A stretch of 64,000 nt of DNA from an uncultured Blautia sp. (GTDB taxonomy: Bacteria > Bacillota > Clostridia > Lachnospirales > Lachnospiraceae), in NCBI GenBank assembly GCA_900543715.1, contig UQSX01000006.1, positions 14,940 to 78,939 of the forward strand, in the 5' to 3' direction. Shown here piece after piece: positions 8,646 to 16,023 of this stretch (its first letter is position 1; each line of letters starts with the position of its first letter). The position numbers and the translations under genes were made by a program. Below the pieces are notes generated by a model. The model was not told the origin of the DNA. It searched no databases and saw nothing but the letters and a program-made list of their open reading frames with translations.

Positions 8646-11537
8646 CTAATCAACAATATAGTATAATTCTTTTTCTTTGCTGGAAAGGCTTCGGATACCG
8701 TTTTCTGAGGTTAACATCTGATCAGCCTTTAAGTACAACTCATCCAGAGATAAGACAGGAAATTGTAAAGCCTTTTTACTTCCGTTTTTCTGCAGATCGC
8801 AGATCAATCCGTTTGCAAGCCCATAACCTCCGGAATTCAGTTCCAGTACTTTCTCACCGGTATCGGTATCGTAGATCTCGCAGCAGTTTTCTCCATTGAG
8901 CAGCAGATAACTGCCATCCAGATTCTGGCCACCGTTGCCAAAGGCCATATTTGCATTCTGGGAAATGATTTCTATGGGTTCCCGGAATGCTCCGTTTTCA
9001 TCCCGATGTGCGACATATACAGAGCCGCTGAGAGTAGCCTGGCTCTCATGATTAATATATGCCAATGTGCCGGTGGACTCGTCGTATTGGAAAACGCTGG
9101 CATAATCGAAAAGCTTTTCCCCTGTATTCAGATCATAGATTGCTTCCAGGGAATTTCCTACATTGGTTTCTGAGGTACAGATCAATAAACCGTCCGAGGT
9201 AAGCATACCGTCCTTTCTGCTTCCATAGTTGGAATCTTCAAAGAAAGAGACATCCTTCTCACCTGTCAGATCAATGACGGCTGATCTGGACCAAGAAGCT
9301 GCTAATAGTAAGTCTCCTTCAAACTCCAGATGGGAGATCCCGTAATTCCCCAGATCACGGATGTCTAAAGAATCTAAAGTCTCCCCGGTTTCTCCGCTGT
9401 AGATCACAATATGGTTTTCCCCCTCGCCGATGTGGTAACTGACAGCTAATCGCCGGTGATCCCGGTCAACGGTCAGACAGATTTCCTCTGAAGCAACCTC
9501 CGGTTCCAGTTCTGCCAGGCAGTTTCCTTCAGCCGACCATAATTGAAGGCGGTCATCTGGTGTCTGCAGAAAAACATGAGAGAAATCCTGAGTTATATAA
9601 TATGCCTTATGATTTTTCAGAGAAACCCGGATTATAGGTTCCTTCAGGTTATCGGCTTCCCAGACAGACAGATAGAGGTTTTCTCCTTCCATCTCCACAT
9701 TTGCGTACTTTTCCCCGTCTTCACTGATCATAAGATATTGTTCGGCTGCTAGAGATTCAATTCCAAAGTTCTCCTCTATCCAGGAATAGGTACGGAATTC
9801 TACGGAGGTATGCTGATAAAGAAGTCCGCTTTCCGGTTCTTCATAGACAAATCCGGGAAGGACTGTCAGCCATTGCTCTTCTTCTCTGGACCAAAGAGCA
9901 GCGGCTGTGGTTTCCGGATAACCGTTATACGTAATTTCAGAATTATCAGCAAAGCCACAGGAAAAGGCAAGTACATTTCCCTTTTTCATTTCTCTGACCC
10001 CATGCACTGTATAGCCGTTAGACACGAGCACTTCTGCCAGAATATCAATTTCTTCATTTCCGGTGTTTCCGGTATCATCAGGTATATAATCATAATGCTC
10101 TGTGATATAGTCCTCCGTATTGAGATAGGAATGCTGATAATTTTCCCCTGTTTCCCGGATCTTTTCCGGAAGCGTTTCTTCTGTATGGCTTTGCCCCTTT
10201 TCATCAATTCTGTCTAGCAGTTCTATTTCCGATTCTACGGCGTCTCCATTTCTCTGTCCTAAAGGGAAGGTTTGTTTTACCACCCAGCAGTTTCGGGAAT
10301 CTTCCTCCCATATGGCAAAAAGATTTACAGAAGCATCTTCCCGATTCTGGGCTTCATACTGTCCGGAAAAATAGTTTTCTCCGGTGTCTGTCCAATACAG
10401 ATCCAGTTGCAGAGATATTTTATCGTCTTCTGTCAGGCATTCTTGTCTGGAGGCTCTTTCTGCACTTTCGTCGAAATAAACCTGCTCTGTATCACAGGAA
10501 AAGATCAGATCGCCGTTATAGGTGTCATAGAGATAGGTATTATCGAAATCTGTCAGTGCGACTTTTTTTCCTTCATCATAGGGTTTGCAGATCCACCAGG
10601 ATACTACGTTAAAAGGGACTACGGCCCGGGATAGCAGCGGGAGCTTTCCTTCATCGGCGATTTCCTGGGTGACGGCGCTTCTCAGCGCAGCCTCTGCTTC
10701 AGGAAGTATTGGGCGTTCCGGATTTTCCAAATTTTTTGGAAGAGATTCCTGGGCCAGGAGTATGGCCAGACGATGGTTGCCGGAACCTGCAGCGGTTTCG
10801 GCTTCCGAGGCCAGACGCAGAGATTCGTTTTCGTAAAGGGCTGATTGCCTGCTTGAAATCTGCTCCAGCATAAACAGGCTGTAAGCAGAAAAACTCAGAG
10901 CAGCGCAGAGAATCAGAGCAACGGCAATGGAAACATTTCTTCGCCTTGCTCTCTGGGCCCTGCGGTATAGATCATCAAACCGGCATCCTAGGATTGGGGC
11001 AGCAATACGATAGTACTCTGTTTTCAAGCGGTGCAGCTGCTTTTTTAATGACTCCCCCCGGATATCAGCCCCCAGTGGTTCCACTTCTACACGCAGCAGG
11101 GTCTCTTTTCCATCTTTCCCAATAGTCCTCCGGTTTTCCCAGCGGATCTGTTCCGGGAAGACCTCATCCGGTTCACCGTCGATCAGCAGAGGGAGAATCC
11201 GGTTATTGCTGTTACCCCATATCTGTTTAAAATAATTGACTTCTTCCATACACCACCGGGATTCTTTCAGATTAGGGGAACAAATGAGGATAAGATAACG
11301 GGACTGGGCCAGGGCCTGCCGGATATCCTCTCCCAGGTCGCCGCTGGTAGGAAGTTCTGTCTGATCCCGGAATATCCGCAGCTTTCTTTTTTCTGTACTG
11401 TGTTCTCCTTTGATAACGATTTTATGTTTTTCCAGAAGTTTCTGGAGCTTATCTGCCACAGCCATATCCTTTGGAAGATGTCTGTAGGAAATAAAGGCAT
11501 CATAATGATAATCAGTGATATTTCTCTTCTCGGTCAA
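8646..11537 (-). CDS. TIR domain - transmembrane helix - WD40/propeller-like receptor (963 aa)
   Basis: The layout matches the downstream paralog: TIR at about 10-170 (YDAFISYRHLPKDM, FRDQTELPTSGDLGEDIR, WCMEE with E99), a basic stretch RRAQRARRR (192-200), a membrane helix (about 202-224), then a helical segment (ESLRLASEAETAAGSGNHRL) of the kind that precedes WD40 repeats in STAND-type proteins. A long propeller-like region follows with repeated phrases such as IYDLNTGEKLFDY and IYDTDTGEKVLEL. The start is TTG at 11535-11537, with GGAGGAGG about eight bases upstream. A 14-bp hairpin separates it from the RyR gene upstream, and about 70 bp separate it from the second TIR gene. TIR domains of this kind can cleave NAD; the signal sensed by the propeller is unknown. 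Confidence 0.87.
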   Translation of the reverse strand: MTEKRNITDYHYDAFISYRHLPKDMAVADKLQKLLEKHKIVIKGEHSTEKRKLRIFRDQTELPTSGDLGEDIRQALAQSRYLILICSPNLKESRWCMEEVNYFKQIWGNSNNRILPLLIDGEPDEVFPEQIRWENRRTIGKDGKETLLRVEVEPLGADIRGESLKKQLHRLKTEYYRIAAPILGCRFDDLYRRAQRARRRNVSIAVALILCAALSFSAYSLFMLEQISSRQSALYENESLRLASEAETAAGSGNHRLAILLAQESLPKNLENPERPILPEAEAALRSAVTQEIADEGKLPLLSRAVVPFNVVSWWICKPYDEGKKVALTDFDNTYLYDTYNGDLIFSCDTEQVYFDESAERASRQECLTEDDKISLQLDLYWTDTGENYFSGQYEAQNREDASVNLFAIWEEDSRNCWVVKQTFPLGQRNGDAVESEIELLDRIDEKGQSHTEETLPEKIRETGENYQHSYLNTEDYITEHYDYIPDDTGNTGNEEIDILAEVLVSNGYTVHGVREMKKGNVLAFSCGFADNSEITYNGYPETTAAALWSREEEQWLTVLPGFVYEEPESGLLYQHTSVEFRTYSWIEENFGIESLAAEQYLMISEDGEKYANVEMEGENLYLSVWEADNLKEPIIRVSLKNHKAYYITQDFSHVFLQTPDDRLQLWSAEGNCLAELEPEVASEEICLTVDRDHRRLAVSYHIGEGENHIVIYSGETGETLDSLDIRDLGNYGISHLEFEGDLLLAASWSRSAVIDLTGEKDVSFFEDSNYGSRKDGMLTSDGLLICTSETNVGNSLEAIYDLNTGEKLFDYASVFQYDESTGTLAYINHESQATLSGSVYVAHRDENGAFREPIEIISQNANMAFGNGGQNLDGSYLLLNGENCCEIYDTDTGEKVLELNSGGYGLANGLICDLQKNGSKKALQFPVLSLDELYLKADQMLTSENGIRSLSSKEKELYYIVD

Positions 11538-11566
11538 AGATTGTCCTCCTCCCGGTTATATGTGAC

Positions 11567-11611
11567 AAAGACAGGCTTTGCCTTTTGGGAGGATTTCCAA
11601 AGCCTGTCTTT
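11567..11611 (-). terminator. Hairpin between the RyR gene and the TIR genes
   Basis: Perfect 14-bp arms (11567-11580 and 11598-11611) enclose a 17-nt loop. Read on the minus strand the stem ends in CTTT without a longer T-run, so it may be a weak terminator or a processing/attenuation site. It would set the ratio of the five upstream proteins to the two TIR receptors. Confidence 0.5.
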
Positions 11612-11620
11612 ATTCGGTCA

Positions 11621-11869
11621 TTATTTTTCTATTCTGTATCCAAGAGAAACCAACATTTCGATCACCTGTTTTACAGTACGCCGGTCAAGGTCTTTTTCAT
11701 CTTCTGTCAGGTCCTCATAAGGAATCATGGATTCGTGTGTTTTGCGAGCCCTGTCTGTTGTTTCTCCGTATTTCCAGCCCTGTCTGGTACGTTCCTGCTG
11801 CCAGGCCTCGTGTACTCCTTTGGCAATAAATTCTATATCCCTTTCCGAGACTTTAGATCCAATTCCCAT
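11621..11869 (-). CDS. Stand-alone RyR-domain protein (82 aa)
   Basis: The whole protein is one RyR (ryanodine-receptor) repeat domain, recognised from the conserved pattern HEAWQQERTRQGWKYG followed by PYEDLTEDEKDLDRRTV. In animals this domain is part of the intracellular Ca2+ channel; bacterial copies are known as orphans and in fusions, and their ligand is not established as far as I know. A second RyR domain forms the C-terminus of the membrane protein at the head of this operon. It has an AGGAGA site before the ATG. The gene lies between the zinc-ribbon protein gene and the TIR genes. A role as cytosolic sensor or adaptor for a nucleotide signal is inference. Confidence 0.85.
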   Translation of the reverse strand: MGIGSKVSERDIEFIAKGVHEAWQQERTRQGWKYGETTDRARKTHESMIPYEDLTEDEKDLDRRTVKQVIEMLVSLGYRIEK

Positions 11870-11910
11870 AATCTCCTCCTGCTTCGTTTTCGATTTCCAG
11901 GCTTAAATAA

Positions 11911-12459
11911 TCATCTTATCTTGCTTCCGCAGGAATTGCAGAATCTGGAACCGACAGGTACTTTTGTGCCGCATTGCGTACAGAACTCAGACTGGCCGCC
12001 GCCTGCCGTCTGAATGTCCTGGGTGGTTCCGGAGGTATCTGTTCTGCCTGCAGTGGAAGCCTGGCCTTCCAGTAGCCGGATATTGGTCTCCAGTATTTGG
12101 ATTACCTGATCATCCAGTTTTGCCTGCTGGACCATGCCGCCGATCTGTGTCAGCAATACCGGCCATGCCACAAAGAGCATGATCATGGTAGGGACGATCT
12201 GCTGACCGAAAATCCCGACTTTTGCTTCGATGTTTACGCCCCCTGAGACAGGCGTCAGTTCTACATTAAGTGCAGTTTTCATCCCCAAAACCGACTTAAA
12301 TAAACCGCCTTTAGTTATGCTGAAATAATTTCCCAGAGCGCTGTCCCCGGTAGTAAAGGTATAGCCCTGTTGGGAAAGCTGTTCTCCGGTCTGCCGGATG
12401 ACCTCCGAATAGTCCTGCATCTGTGTCGGTACGAATTTCGTTGAATTAAATGTTCCCAT
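11911..12459 (-). CDS. Beta-rich membrane protein with C-terminal zinc ribbon
   Basis: The ATG at 12459 is chosen because an AGGAGGGGG site lies immediately upstream; this gives 182 residues. Residues about 1-85 look beta-rich (FSITKGGLFKSVLGMKTAL, GVNIEAKVGIFGQ). A hydrophobic segment (about 88-106, IVPTMIMLFVAWPVLLTQI) follows, then a short helix and a Thr/Gly-rich linker. The last 24 residues form a zinc ribbon (CTQCG ... CNSCG). The zinc ribbon closely resembles that of the M48 protease two genes upstream, suggesting a shared docking or folding role. The start overlaps the upstream 90-codon gene by 14 bp, so the two are likely co-translated. I do not recognise a named family. Confidence 0.75.
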   Translation of the reverse strand: MGTFNSTKFVPTQMQDYSEVIRQTGEQLSQQGYTFTTGDSALGNYFSITKGGLFKSVLGMKTALNVELTPVSGGVNIEAKVGIFGQQIVPTMIMLFVAWPVLLTQIGGMVQQAKLDDQVIQILETNIRLLEGQASTAGRTDTSGTTQDIQTAGGGQSEFCTQCGTKVPVGSRFCNSCGSKIR

Positions 12460-12718
12460 AATCCCCCTCCTGTTTTTCTCTTCTGGCATTCATCTCATAA
12501 AGTACCGCCAATTCACTGATGGCATCCAATACCAGAGTTTTCTCATTGTCAGACAGGATTTCCTCCATTGTTTTCAGCCTGTCGATCACCCGATTTACCT
12601 GATCTTCCATTTCTTCATCTGTAATGATCCCATCTTCCATGATTTTTTTGAAGCTGTCTTTGCTTTCCACAACTTCATCCAGCAATAAATAACCTGTCTC
12701 TGCATCAAATAGTTTCAT
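12446..12718 (-). CDS. Small acidic helical protein of unknown function (90 aa)
   Basis: I do not recognise this protein. It opens with a short beta-like stretch (MKLFDAETGYLLLDEV) and then appears entirely helical and acidic (DGIITDEEMEDQVNRVIDRL, SDNEKTLVLDAISELAVLYE), with no membrane segment or cysteine pairs. A GGAGGAAG ribosome site precedes the ATG. It sits tightly between the M48 protease and the zinc-ribbon membrane protein, overlapping the latter, so it is probably a dedicated component of this operon. Confidence 0.7.
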   Translation of the reverse strand: MKLFDAETGYLLLDEVVESKDSFKKIMEDGIITDEEMEDQVNRVIDRLKTMEEILSDNEKTLVLDAISELAVLYEMNARREKQEGDYGNI

Positions 12719-12736
12719 AAAGTTTTCTTCCTCCTT

Positions 12737-13642
12737 TTAATGCAATTTATTTCCGCAATGCCGGCAAAATCCCCAGTCGCCTTCCACAGGTTTGCCGCAT
12801 GCCGGACAAAGGTTCTTTTCCAGGATTTTTGCAGGTTCCCGCTCATATTTGAAATCCATAATGTTTTTGAAGACCGGGGAAGAGCACCATTCTTTGATCT
12901 CCAGCGCCCGCACCGACAGGAAGGGATGGTTCTGGCTCATTAAAGCATAGTACTGAAGCATTTTATTCCAGTTAGAATCGTCCATAAAATCCCGGTATTC
13001 CTCTGCCTGACGCATATAAAGTTCCATGTCAAGACGTTCAGCCATTTCCCTGCTTCCGGATGCCAGAAGGGCCATGACCTGTGCTACGGTTTCAGAACCG
13101 TCCATATAGATAGCTGCTGCTCTGTCACAGCTGAATTCACTGCATCTCTGCCAGTGGAAAAACGCCAGCTGAAGTCCGCTGGTAATAAGATTTCCTCCCA
13201 GAATATTGGCCCCGGCAGACAGAAGTATGCTTGCCATAGTTTGATATAAGACATGGCGGCAGGCAATATGTCCGCATTCATGGGCAAGTACGGCGCTGAT
13301 CTGTTTTTCGTTCATCAGATCTACAAGGCCGGAGGTAACGGTTATAGAGATAATGCTGTCACCCATGGTATATGCGTTGGCTGCCGGATCCAGTTCCAGA
13401 TAAAATTCAGGTTCCCGGATCCCCAGTACTTCACAGATGGGCGGCAGCAATGCATAAAGTTCCGGCAGCTGCCGGGGGCCGATCTGCACTTTGTTTGACA
13501 TATTAATCCCCCGGATCATATTCTCGCTGAACATTTTCATAAAAGCCTTCAGTGCAGCGGAAAATCCGGGAATCTGCTGCAGCTCCCGCAGCGCTTTCTG
13601 GTCCTGGGGATGGTAATAATCTCTGGGATTGATGCTCCGCAT
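12737..13642 (-). CDS. M48-family zinc metalloprotease with C-terminal zinc ribbon
   Basis: A 301-residue Ste24/HtpX-like peptidase. The zinc site is HECGH (121-125) and the third ligand is probably E169 in SEFSCDRAA, in the usual ExxxD context. Hydrophobic stretches around 132-163 could be membrane helices, as in other M48 enzymes. It ends in a four-cysteine zinc ribbon (CPACG ... CRHCG). The ATG follows an AAGGAGGAG site located at the very end of the preceding gene, two bases after its stop, so the pair is translationally coupled. In this operon it could process a membrane partner, for example a TIR receptor or the channel-like protein; that is inference. Confidence 0.9.
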   Translation of the reverse strand: MRSINPRDYYHPQDQKALRELQQIPGFSAALKAFMKMFSENMIRGINMSNKVQIGPRQLPELYALLPPICEVLGIREPEFYLELDPAANAYTMGDSIISITVTSGLVDLMNEKQISAVLAHECGHIACRHVLYQTMASILLSAGANILGGNLITSGLQLAFFHWQRCSEFSCDRAAAIYMDGSETVAQVMALLASGSREMAERLDMELYMRQAEEYRDFMDDSNWNKMLQYYALMSQNHPFLSVRALEIKEWCSSPVFKNIMDFKYEREPAKILEKNLCPACGKPVEGDWGFCRHCGNKLH

Positions 13643-13644
13643 AT

Positions 13645-15546
13645 TTACTCCTCCTTCTTCATTGCATATCCTGCAGTTTTTAGTATATGTCCTATGGATT
13701 TTACCAGGTGCGTATCCAAGTACTGGTAGTCAGTGTCATAGTACCTGCCGACTTCAGGAAGTTTTTCCCATGGGACAAGACAGGTATGAAGCAGTTTTTT
13801 CGGATCCTTGTTGGAGCCGGGAGGCATCTGCTCCGGTGTCCCGCTTTTCCATCCTTCGCAGAAAAGGCTGGCTTCCCACCGCAGATGCTCTCCTATAGAC
13901 AGATTTTCTACAAGAACTGGATTTTTTTCAAGATCCTGTTCGTAGGAACCATCGGGAAGGCCGGAGACGATCACATAACCTGCTGCGCAAACTTTCCATG
14001 GAATATGGACTGCCATGGCACGGCTGGAAAATTTTTCGTAAATACTGGCAGTTTTCCAGAAGGTATTCTCATCTCCCTGCTCCCCATAGTATTGTTTATA
14101 AAAACAATGTACCGCTTTGGCCATTCCATCCAGTTTTTCGTTGATCAGGATATCATAGCTGTAAATCTGTTCCTGGCAGCCGAAGCCTGCAAGCCCTTCG
14201 GTTTTTAATATACCGCTGTCTTCACTGATGTTTTTTTCTTTTACAAACAACGGAACCTTCTTTTGATACCGCTGCAGGATGTCATCGAGACGCAGAGCCA
14301 GCTCCATGTTTTTGGCTGCGTCAGTCCCTGTAAAGAAAATCCCGTCCGGGCAATGGGAGGTATGTATAAAATATTCGTAAAACTCTTTTGTGTCAGGCTC
14401 TTCCCTGCACAGATCAAGCTGTACTGCCTGTCCGAGGGCCGGATTGCTGACCTGAAAATAGGCAGTTTTTTCCGCTGCTTCTGCACCAAAAAGCTGGATT
14501 TGTATATGCATTCCGGCTGTCTGGACTCCTGGGATCAGATATCTGCACAATTCTTCCGCAGTACCGGACCAACCTATAACTGCCAGATTGAAATCACGTT
14601 CCACACGCCCAAGGATATTGTCACTTTTGGGGAAGACCGTCAGATATTCTTTAGATAGGATTAACTGTCTGGCTGCCAGCTCTTCAGGATCCTCCCAATG
14701 AATATCCCATTTCTGATAGATATTATTTTCTGCAATCCTGCGTATTCTCTCACGCTCACTTAATACATATAAATGAAGCCTGTCCGGAATTTTTTTGCCT
14801 TCAGCCTGGCATATTTCATTCAGAAGCTTAATGTTTTTCCATCTTTTAGAATGCATACAGATAATGTAGGAATGTTTTCTGCATCTGGAGGCAATCTTTA
14901 AGAGGAAAAGGTTTCGCCGCTCCAATGCAAAAGAAAGTTTGAATGCACCATACCGGTAAATATCGTTTTCCAGATGCTTTCTGTCTTCCGTGTCATCTGC
15001 ATATTCATCTCTGCCGCATAGAACAAGGATGGTTCCGTTCGGGTCTTTTTTGTGGATATCTTTTACCAGAAAAACAGACTCCTGGGAAACGCCATAAATT
15101 AAGTAAACATTGTGTCTGCTTCCTATAGTCTGCAGGAACAGAAGACGCAGCCTGCCCATAATGCCGCCACCTATATTAGCGACTACCATGACCGCCAGCA
15201 ATATCATTGCAGAAAACATGACTACACCATAAATTGCCCGATACAGCTCTATATTTTCCGAAGCCTTTGTAGATCCGATATCCAATTCCATTACCATGAT
15301 ACGGCCAGAACTGAATAAAGCAAGAAATAGGCTGCCGATTGCGTGGAGCAAACTGCTGTCATCTACGGCGAACCCCCAGAAATATCCCCAAAAATAAACG
15401 CTGAATCCAATTACAAGAAATACAATAAATAATGTCAGGCCGTATTTTCGAAACCAAAGATTATGTTTCGATACAAAATACAGCAAAAAAAGCATCATAG
15501 CCAACCCGATGATCCAGGTCAGACAAAAAACCAGCACTTCTCCCAT
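13645..15546 (-). CDS. Four-helix membrane protein with two RCK/TrkA-N-like domains and C-terminal RyR domain
   Basis: 633 residues and the first gene of the island operon. Four membrane helices are visible within residues 1-125 (about 5-25, 33-57, 67-85 and 103-125). Two Rossmann-like units follow, starting near 147 (NVYLIYGVSQESVFLVKDI) and near 320 (FNLAVIGWSGTAEELCRYL); they look like RCK/TrkA-N regulatory domains of K+ channels, but without a textbook GxGxxG. The C-terminal 110 residues are a RyR domain (EHLRWEASLFCEGW, then CLVPWEKLPEVGRYYDTDY). No K+-filter sequence is evident, so channel function is not proven. The ATG has a GAGGAAAG site. The order suggests a ligand-gated membrane effector in which RyR and RCK domains sense a small molecule. 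Confidence 0.8.
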   Translation of the reverse strand: MGEVLVFCLTWIIGLAMMLFLLYFVSKHNLWFRKYGLTLFIVFLVIGFSVYFWGYFWGFAVDDSSLLHAIGSLFLALFSSGRIMVMELDIGSTKASENIELYRAIYGVVMFSAMILLAVMVVANIGGGIMGRLRLLFLQTIGSRHNVYLIYGVSQESVFLVKDIHKKDPNGTILVLCGRDEYADDTEDRKHLENDIYRYGAFKLSFALERRNLFLLKIASRCRKHSYIICMHSKRWKNIKLLNEICQAEGKKIPDRLHLYVLSERERIRRIAENNIYQKWDIHWEDPEELAARQLILSKEYLTVFPKSDNILGRVERDFNLAVIGWSGTAEELCRYLIPGVQTAGMHIQIQLFGAEAAEKTAYFQVSNPALGQAVQLDLCREEPDTKEFYEYFIHTSHCPDGIFFTGTDAAKNMELALRLDDILQRYQKKVPLFVKEKNISEDSGILKTEGLAGFGCQEQIYSYDILINEKLDGMAKAVHCFYKQYYGEQGDENTFWKTASIYEKFSSRAMAVHIPWKVCAAGYVIVSGLPDGSYEQDLEKNPVLVENLSIGEHLRWEASLFCEGWKSGTPEQMPPGSNKDPKKLLHTCLVPWEKLPEVGRYYDTDYQYLDTHLVKSIGHILKTAGYAMKKEE

Positions 15547-15640
15547 GAATCTTTCCTCTCACTGTTTCGGCTGTTTACAGGCGACTGCTGCGGGATGCAG
15601 AGTGGTCAAAGACACAGATGCAAGCATGTCCGCCTGGATC

Positions 15641-15650
15641 ATTGTCAAGA
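15641..15650 (-). repeat. Right copy of 10-bp inverted repeat at the island edge
   Basis: This is the reverse complement of the 10-mer at 6349-6358 at the kinase stop codon. Both copies point into the island. It may mark the recombination edge, though the match is short. Confidence 0.4.
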
Positions 15651-15653
15651 ATA

Positions 15654-15711
15654 AAAACAGAGCTGCTGCATTAAATATTTTGATCGTTATTTAATGCGAC
15701 AGCTCTGTTTT
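15654..15711. terminator. Strong 23-bp stem-loop, possible leader attenuator or leftover kinase terminator
   Basis: Arms at 15654-15676 and 15689-15711 pair at 21 of 23 positions around a 12-nt loop. Read on the minus strand the stem is followed by a run of Ts and lies between the putative island promoter and the first start codon, so it could attenuate the operon. Read on the plus strand it also ends in TTTT. It could equally be the original terminator of the kinase gene, displaced by the insertion. Confidence 0.6.
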
Positions 15712-15764
15712 ACCATGCTGACCTTTATCTCCCGCATGTAGAAAATAATTATATTAATATGCTT

Positions 15765-15792
15765 ATTTTACCATTTTTGGTTATTTTGTCAA
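15765..15792 (-). promoter_or_regulatory. Candidate promoter of the island operon
   Basis: On the minus strand, TTGACA (15787-15792), a 16-bp spacer and TAAAAT (15765-15770) lie about 210 bp upstream of the first island gene, with the long stem-loop in between. The -35 is perfect and the -10 fair. Confidence 0.5.
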
Positions 15793-15923
15793 TTGATTTC
15801 TGTAAACATTATATAAATATTAAAAAAAACAATAATTAAAAAAGAATTTTATGTAATTACTGATTATAATTTTGAGTTTAATTTTCTTCCATTGTAAAAG
15901 AATGGTTCTTTGGGCGAGGAAAA

Positions 15924-15987
15924 CTGACAAAATTGTCAGGAAAATATCGGGAAATGTCCAGGAAATGTCAGGAACCTTATGTATAAT
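15924..15987 (+). promoter_or_regulatory. Response-regulator palindrome and promoter of the ABC transporter
   Basis: A palindrome CTGACAA-AA-TTGTCAG (15924-15939) contains TGACA-N4-TGTCA, the form bound by BceR-like regulators. It is followed by repeated TGTC(C)AGGAAA motifs (from about 15935, 15956 and 15966) and a TATAAT -10 (15982-15987) without a good -35 box, as expected for an activated promoter. The likely activator is the response regulator at 4751, by inference. Confidence 0.6.
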
Positions 15988-16023
15988 ATAAGAAGCATTA
16001 AAATATGGAAACGAGGTGCTTAT

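Larger units (their letters stand above)
15547..16023. other. AT-rich divergent intergenic region of the island
   Basis: This 477-bp gap holds the inverted repeat copy, the 23-bp stem-loop, a minus-strand promoter, a stretch of about 170 bp (15730-15905) that is clearly more AT-rich than the surroundings, and then the operator and promoter of the ABC transporter. No coding sequence is convincing. The base composition shift supports a join between foreign and resident DNA near here. Confidence 0.6.

Noticed and set aside
6284-11537. Thoeris-type defence
   Set aside because: TIR proteins are present but there is no ThsA-like SLOG/SIR2 protein; the RyR/M48 partners make it a different arrangement.
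13645-15546. Annotation as a conventional K+ channel or TrkA transporter subunit
   Set aside because: No TVGYG-like filter and only degenerate nucleotide-binding glycines are visible, so only a channel-like description is supported.
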